Origin: Blastomussa wellsi
Taxonomy: Eukaryota; Cnidaria; Anthozoa; Scleractinia; Plerogyridae
DNA: 64,000 nucleotides
Direction: 5' to 3'
Assembly: GCA_947652115.1 (NCBI GenBank)
Contig: OX393573.1
Location: 704,619-768,618, forward strand
Of this stretch, positions 57,801-64,000 are shown in pieces. The notes beneath the pieces are model-generated. The model made no database searches. It was given only the letters and a program-made list of their open reading frames with translations, and was not told where the DNA came from. A program made the position numbers and the translations under genes. Numbering within the stretch: the stretch's first letter is position 1; each line of letters opens with the position of its first letter.

Positions 57801-60800
57801 TGACAAAAAGTCAGTTGTTGGCAAGGGGATCTAAATTTTATGTCAGTGTAATCGCCTTGGCCAAAAATCAAAGTTAACATAAATTTGACTGAGATAGTTG
57901 GGTATCACATGTAGCATGGTGAAGTAGTCCCGGAAATAGTTATATTAAAAATTAATAACGCAGATTATTAAAGTTGTTTGATATCACTAGATTCCCATAC
58001 AAACTGCTACATGTTGTCCTTGAATGAGGGATGGTACCTTAAGCCTGGACACAAGCCCCCTGAAGAACAGAAACACAGCGGAGCTTGGATACTCTTGGTA
58101 AGATTCTTCTAAAATAGCAGATGCATTAGCCAAACCTGCAAAAACAGTTAGTAACAACTCATTAATTACTTGTAGAGTTCATGCCCACAATCCAATGTAC
58201 ATTGTAGTACAAACCTTCCTCATTGCTCCCTTCATCGAGCGCAACAAATGGTCGAATGACAGCATGATACCAAAGCAAAGTAAGCCTGAAATTAAAGGTA
58301 AATCAAAGATAGTTACATTTCATAAATATTGAAAAGTGAGGTGTAAGCATATCTTTTACACTATTGCATAAAATTGTTGCCATCAAGTGCTCACTTTAGC
58401 AGGGTCAATGCAGTAGACGCCACTGTGTTGAGAGAGCTTACCTCCCACTAATGTGGCCGGGGGTTGGACTTCTGGACCTGATGTCAAATGTGGGTGGAGT
58501 TTGTTGATGCTTTTCATTCACCACTGAGTATTTTTCCAGGAAGCTAGCTTTGAACACATTTCTGAACTAAAGTGAGATTTATTTTTTAATTCAGTCTAAC
58601 CTTGCCACTGGTGCTTTCATGTCCTCGCTCTTACTTGCTAGGTTTAATGCCTGGATTCCAACATCTCTATTTCCAGAGAATCCGAGAAGATGGCAGAACT
58701 TAAGCAGCTTGGGTGGCACAAGTGAGATAGCTAAATGAAAGAGGCCATAGCCACATGACACGGCAGACTGGAGGTGCTTCAGCGCCTCAGGGCTGACTGT
58801 TGCAGGCGAGAGCTTGCCTTCTGTCCTATCATTTATGGTGAGATCATCCAGGGGGGACACCACATCCTCAGGGTCCAGGGGTGAGACAACACCTGTTCCT
58901 TCAGACTGCAAGACATACAGGACAAACAATAATTATTAATAATAATATATAATTTAATGAATTGAAAAAGTTGTAAATTTATACAATATTATCATATAAT
59001 TATGTTCCCAATTTTAGAAGAGGCACATTGACCTTATGGTTGGAGCATTTGACTCTACTCTAGATTGAGTAGTCCAAAGACAAGGTGATTCTAGCCAATC
59101 CCTAGTGGGACTTTGGCCATCTTAAAGGGACACAGTGTTTTACACCAATGGAAATACAAACAGTGGTTAAGTTTTCTTAATATTGCTATGCCAGTGTACT
59201 GAAGCTAAATGTGGTGTGACATCAGGAGCTTTTAGGCGCAACTACAAAATGTCAGGCTGACTTTTTCAAGTTCTGTCCTTGTGATTTGGAAAAATTGATG
59301 AAAACTACACATATTTACGGTCACCCTTTTCCTTGAACAATTTGCTCAATATCCATCTATTTATGTCCTGGGAGCATTTCCTGTATAGCTAAAATTTTGT
59401 GACCATTTTACTAAAAAAGCTGCAAAATGACCGTGACAGTCTAAATCTCATTTAGACATGTGCACTTCCAGTACACTAAGCTCTAGTCCACCAACAATGA
59501 CTAATTTCCAATACCTCATCAAGAGCTTCTTCGACATCATCCAGATCAGACTGCAATGCTCCATTATTGCCGCACCTCAGTTCTGGGGCCCAGGCCAAGA
59601 ATGGTCCACCAATAGCACTTATTTCACAGTAACACTTATCATACAGCTTCCATGCCCTTCGCATCAGATATCCACCCTTGATGTAATCAGTGATGCCTGT
59701 ATAATGAGAGTAGCAGATTTTGATCCAAGCAACATTCTAGTTGTGATGCTAAGTATTCCCAACCATAATAAACATTTGTTTTCTAACCATACTGGACTAG
59801 GATTTACATGTATTCCGCTTTATTGGAATGTTTTGATAAAAAAAAACAGGTTCATACCTAGTTTCCTTAAGCAATTTTTTTTCAGCAATTTGCATATGTA
59901 ATAGGACTACATACTGTCCAATTTGAAAATAATTGGATGAGAAACATTCCAAATACATGTGTCATGCGTTTTCCTAAACAAATTGTGTTTGGGCGAATGA
60001 TCAACAAGCAAATGAAGTTTTGAAAACCCAGGTTTACACACTGAAATCGGCTGTAATATTGTTATGGGAAATTGGATAAGCTCCAACAAGGTGGGTCACA
60101 TTGGCCCAACCAAACATTTATGCTAATGTCACCTTGTTTGAGGAATGTCAGAAGAGCCATGTAAAGCTCACAGTCAGCATACAAAATCTGCCTCATCAGC
60201 ATCTCATCAAGGCTCAATTCTGCACCCTTCCTGGCATTTTCTACATAGCAAACCCGCTGTGCTCTCTTGAGGTTTTCAAGAGCTCTGTCCAATTGGTCAT
60301 CTTCAAATGTAAGGATAGCTTGCTGGTGAGAAAACAAAGAGAAAAGCAGGGTTGTCAAAATAAGGCAGCAACCAGCACATTTCACCAGCTATTCCAAATA
60401 CTGCGCCGGCTACTCCAAATGTTAGTAGGTCAGTTCTGAGCGTGATATTGGAGAAATAAAATGGAAATAGCCGCCTACTTATTGGATGGAACCTGCTACT
60501 CAAAGACCTACTGACAACCCTGGAAAAGAATGAAGATTCAAAGAGGCAGTCATTGTGCTACACTTACGGTGGTAAGAGGATACTTTTTAATTATAAATCT
60601 TGTTTCTTTACAGATACAATCTGTATGGAAAATTGCAACACTAGCCTCACTTCTCTTCCGGCCCCTCTCTCGCCAAATGCCTCTTGGGCTGGCAGTGTAC
60701 CCTATTGTACAACTCTCATTCAGTGAAGGATAATTAATGTTTCTTTTTAAAAGTTGCAGTTAACTACAGTGTATCTCACTCACCACAAAGTCGACCATCC

Positions 60801-62320
60801 CAGAGCCAGCACTCATAAGCGGAGAACCATTACTAACAAGAACAGAAAGAACACACTTTGTAACCAATAATAAGTAGAATGTCCAATGTTTTATCTTTCA
60901 CGTGCACTGACCAGAATATTGTGTGTAGCTTTGACAGCATTACGCACTTGACCACAATGCAACGAAAACGTTAATCTTTAATTATTTGAAGGTTTTACTG
61001 TTACATTCAGCTTCTCCCCCCTCCAAAAGCATATTTTATGCAAAAAAATAAAATTAAAGATAGGTTGATTATAATAATTATATTTCAGTTAAGAGAGTTT
61101 TTTAAACTCCAAAAGGAAGGTATTAAATGAAAGCATGCTTAATAACTTAAAATGACCAGATACATTCAATAAGGATTTCTAATAAACTAAGTCCATGGTA
61201 ATGGGGATTACTCCGTCAATTAAAACAAAAGAACAAACTACATCGTAAAAACTCTACCATTAATATTTATTTAAAATATACTTATTTAAATTATCAGATG
61301 AAATGGAAAAAGTAAAACGTCTTGGAAACATTTTCACAATCACCCAATAAATTTTATAATATATGCAAACTTTCATCACTTAATTTGTTCTCCTTGAATT
61401 TAAATTGACTTAAAATTTTCACACCATTATAGACCTAATATAATTTACTTTCCAGAAGATGTTTACAAATTTAAACGTTAAATCCTGAAAAGTTTGCCAG
61501 GTTGAGTATAGAACATTGATTGGTTATTTAAAGGCTTGAGGTAGCTTTAGATCTGATCATTCTTGGTTACGCAGTGCGTAGGCATCAAATAAGTCTTAAT
61601 TCATGAATTTTTCATGCAATAAACGAAACCTACTTCTTCGTCTGATGAGGTTTGCGAAACACGATAACACAATTTCCCGCTGTTAAATGTTTTGTCTCCA
61701 AATATCAAGAATCTAGATAAAGCAAGACCCTTTCGTGTTTAACAAATTGTAGCTTTTCCTAGTAATGATGCGATGTCCTGTGCCACATAAAATCCATCCC
61801 AGCCAAGAGACACCCAATGAAACTTGTGAATGATAATAATTTACAAGAGCTAAGATTTTGAGGGGACGAAAATATTGCGATCAAATTTTCCCTCTGATGG
61901 TAATTTATTCTCCAAAAAAGGTTTAGATCGAAGTTAAACATTTAGGCCACCAAGTGAGAAGTGGGTAGCATTTTAGAAATAACCAGAATTTAATTTTATG
62001 AGTCAAAAAATCACCGGTTTGTACACGTAAAAGAAGCGAGAATCGGCAGAAGACAGACAAAACAAACAAAACATACTCCGTCCACAAGGAGTAAGCCGGC
62101 CGGTGAGTATTTATCACAAACGGATTATTAAAAACAAAAAGCGCTTTTTACAAATATTTAGAGTGATATTATACCTGTGACTTCGAAAAAGCTTTTGTGA
62201 TTCTTCAAACCCATTGTTCAAGAGCAAATTTATCCCATCTCTGGCGAGGCCATGATATTCCCAGAAGCCCGACGATGTCTTTGAACTTGCGTCCATTCCA
62301 TCATTCCTGGAGGGATTCAT
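51896..62320 (-). CDS. TTC39C: Tetratricopeptide repeat protein 39C, complete, sixteen exons
   Basis: An IML2/TTC39-family TPR scaffold; vertebrate TTC39C is linked to cilium assembly, otherwise the molecular role is little known. Exons: 62320-62175, 60832-60784, 60322-60133, 59696-59515, 58905-58601, 58285-58215, 58135-58038, 57481-57388, 56383-56329, 55651-55599, 55005-54899, 54427-54304, 53868-53768, 53348-53244, 52902-52864, 52006-51896; 609 residues (human about 583). Diagnostic stretches include GINLLLNNGFEESQKLF near the N-terminus, SPLMSAGSGMV, GGYLMRRAWKLYDKCY, YGLFHLAISLVPP, LLGFSGNRDVG, LLWYHAVIRPF, ESKWSQSYYAYL, ATYELGVLY and FSGYDFENRL near the end. All exon phases join. The start is the first ATG of the exon and agrees with the family. 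A Ser/Pro/Asp-rich insert (GVVSPLDPEDVVSPLDDL) before YGLFHL appears longer than in human. Confidence 0.95.
52115..52163. repeat. Short palindrome (49 bp)
   Basis: CAACCTTGTTCCCAGGG is mirrored by CCCTGGGAACGAGGTTG. It lies in an intron of TTC39C and resembles the ends of the GTCCCCAGAGCC MITE family. Confidence 0.55.
52559..52766. mobile_element. Palindromic MITE, GTCCCCAGAGCC family, copy 3
   Basis: CGATCTCATCCCCAGAGCC at the left and GGCTCTGGTGACGAGATTGG at the right, with inner GGCCAGGACC / GGTCCTGGAC. TTC39C intron. Confidence 0.65.
53925..54250. repeat. Interspersed TAGGGTAT-rich repeat
   Basis: The words ATAGGGTAT or GATAGGGTAT recur at least five times over about 320 bp in an intron of TTC39C. 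No coding or structural signal is visible. Confidence 0.4.
55907..56206 (-). repeat. tRNA-derived SINE, family A, copy 6 (well preserved)
   Basis: Nearly identical to the copy at 15170-15467 over its whole length, with the same tRNA-like head and body. It sits in an intron of TTC39C, in the same orientation as that gene. Confidence 0.8.
56505..56870 (-). repeat. tRNA-derived SINE, family C
   Basis: On the minus strand it starts TAGCTCAGTTGGTTGAGCGT (box A), then GAGTTCGAACC (box B). A long body follows: TAAAATGACTGA, GTTAGATGTTCTAGTC, GATAAGGACGATAAAACCGT, GTAAAGAGTAGGG. A GTAAAGAGTAGGG block also lies near 32091-32103. The anticodon arm is degenerate, so it is not a working tRNA. Confidence 0.65.
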
Positions 62321-62581
62321 AGGGTCAGCACTATGGTTATTTCATAAATGCATGCGGACTTGGCTTAGTCAAGGAAACGCTGAAAGTTGCCGCACATCCC
62401 GCGCCATGTTTTGGTTTTGCAGAAGTTTGTTGTAGAAAGAAAAGCTGAGAAGTGCAAGGCGCTGTATGATTGGCTGGCTGATTCGCATGAGTGCTTCCGA
62501 AAAAAGCCGAAGCGTTTCCGAGCTAATCCGAACGTCACACGATTTCAGTGAAAGTATTATGGGATTGACTTGCAATTCAAG
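62321..62581. promoter_or_regulatory. Shared upstream region TTC39C / UQCRB
   Basis: A 261-bp gap between divergent start codons. ATTGGCTGGCTGATT near 62469-62483 contains an inverted CCAAT box, common in respiratory-chain gene promoters. No TATA is seen. Bidirectional use is inferred. Confidence 0.5.
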
Positions 62582-63811
62582 ATGGCCTCTGTCGGAAGGC
62601 AGTTATCCTTCACAAGGAAACTTTGGAACGCTTTCCATGAATGGTATATCGATGCCTGTGGTTACAGACAACTTGGTAGGTTTTTGAGCAAAGCTTCCAC
62701 CTTTACTGGATGCTTTTTTACAATCAAAAACGACTCTATTTTGATCGCAGTTTCAGTGCACGTTTCTGTTTGGATTTGGAAAGATCGATATAACGAACAA
62801 AAAGTAATCGTAACGATCGTAATCATTTTAGATTTGCATCCTTTGTTTTTAATTTCCCAAAGGCAAATGACTTGACTTATACCTATTTTAATATAAATTC
62901 TTTTATTTCTACATTATTGATAGCGTTTTGTGCAAATGCGCAATATAAAGCTTGTCCAGTTATATAATTAATACGGTACGCTTATATAACCGTGTCTTAA
63001 TTATTGACTGTGCCGTCAAAAGTTGTCCAATTACCTCAGTACAGAATACAAAGATAACTTAGTTATAAATGAGTTTTTTTTCATTATCAGGCACCACATA
63101 ATTTTTCCTTAGTAAGTGGGGCTGATGCATTTCACTTCTCCCCACCCCCTGTAGAAACCATTTTCTGAAGGTCCTCTTAGAAGCTAGTTTAGTCAGAATT
63201 GTTCGATCTTTCAAATATTTCTGAAAGGGATAGGGGGAAAGTTGTCTGCTTTCTGAAGGGGTTAAGAAAAATCACTTTTTTCTAAGTGGGGGGGGGGGGG
63301 GCGGATGAAACACGAAATTATTAATGATTAATCTGTGGATGATGATTTCCAAAGGATGTCTGCATGGGAGGCTAGCAAATAAACGGCAGCTTGTCGCCTT
63401 TTGTGCTTTCCATTTACATGTAGCTACAAGATGTTCTGTTTTCCGACGTTCCATTCCAAACGGAAAAAGAGGACTACCTCTGGAGGTTGTCCACAAGTAA
63501 TTTTCATCAAACTGAAACTTCCACATTTTTTGGCTAGATGGTAAGCACCCCGTAGATCACACACTGAGACACATGAAGTGCACCTAATGCAATATCACTA
63601 CAGCTAACTACTTACACCACATTTCAACTGCTTTTGTCCAGGTCTTCGTAGAGGTGACATATTGAATGATGATGACCCAGACGTGGCAGAGGCTATAAAT
63701 CGCCTTCCTCCTGAAGAATTCAATCTGAGACAGTTCCGTCTTAAGAGGGCTCTTGATTTGTCAATGAAACATCGAATTCTACCAAAAGAACTCTGGACAC
63801 CAAAAGAAGAG
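62582..63811 (+). CDS. UQCRB: Cytochrome b-c1 complex subunit 7, first two exons
   Basis: Matrix-side subunit (QCR7) of mitochondrial complex III that contacts cytochrome b. Exons 62582-62675 and 63642-63811 join in phase (G|GT) and encode 88 residues. The match includes WYIDACGYRQLGL (human WYYNAAGFNKLGL), DVAEAINRLPPEEFNLRQ, FRLKRALDLSMKH and ILPKELWTPKEE, with the C-terminal YLEPYL part expected in an exon beyond 64000. The intron after 63811 would start GTTCTG, a poor donor, but the homology ends exactly there. The N-terminus is basic and amphipathic, as usual for this subunit. Human UQCRB has 111 residues, so about 23 remain. Confidence 0.93.
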
Positions 63812-64000
63812 GTTCTGAAATGCCACATTCTTTTTTTTTTCTGTCATTCCAAATCAAGGCTGGAAATTATGGTAGCCAATTTATTATTAGCCATAGACTA
63901 GTAAAAATGTTGTTTTGGCTGGTAGGTGTTGGGCTTTCACTGGCCATTTCAAATGGTGAAATATTTTAGGCTTCATGATATATGACTTCAGAAGGAAACC
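63812..64000. other. Start of the UQCRB last intron
   Basis: AT-rich intron sequence with a T homopolymer near 63830. The expected final exon is not within the window. Confidence 0.5.

Noticed and set aside
59458..59901. 147-codon plus-strand frame
   Set aside because: It overlaps a validated TTC39C exon on the opposite strand and has no domain.

Overview
This window is animal nuclear DNA. The genes are split by many short introns with GT/AG borders, and every protein I recognise is a metazoan family. A cnidarian, most likely a stony coral or other anthozoan, fits best: the introns are compact and AT-rich, and the spaces between exons are filled with tRNA-derived SINEs and many short palindromic DNA transposons. 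The species call is inference.

Layout, left to right: (1) 958-16179, plus strand: 24 exons of a theta-type diacylglycerol kinase whose 5' end lies outside the window. (2) 18507-22834, minus: a six-exon FKBP11-like membrane prolyl isomerase. (3) 22949-23174, plus: the first exon of U11/U12 snRNP 25K, cut off by a run of 200 N. (4) 24001-25021, plus: the last two exons of a sirtuin-like deacylase, emerging from the same gap. (5) 25988-30265, minus: a complete nine-exon copper chaperone for superoxide dismutase (CCS). (6) 30351-40016, plus: a seven-exon gene joining a DEDDh exonuclease domain to a tail of about 1,370 residues, mostly low-complexity. (7) 41794-50583, plus: a complete twelve-exon TXNDC5/ERp46. 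(8) 51896-62320, minus: a complete sixteen-exon TTC39C. (9) 62582-63811 onward, plus: the first two exons of UQCRB (complex III subunit 7).

Three gene pairs are head-to-head with very short shared upstream regions: FKBP11/SNRNP25 (about 114 bp), CCS/exonuclease (85 bp) and TTC39C/UQCRB (261 bp). The intervening pairs are tail-to-tail. Two genes act in the ER lumen or membrane (FKBP11, TXNDC5); the others serve lipid signalling, minor-spliceosome splicing, copper handling, respiration and NAD-dependent deacylation. I see no operon-like functional cluster.

The least ordinary signals are a five-fold 56-bp tandem duplication of a CCS splice acceptor, the loss of the first cysteine of the CCS MxCxxC copper site, the exonuclease with a giant prion-like tail, a nearly perfect hairpin between two convergent genes, a 769-bp inverted-repeat element with a 9-bp target duplication, and a gap that falsely abuts two unrelated half-genes.
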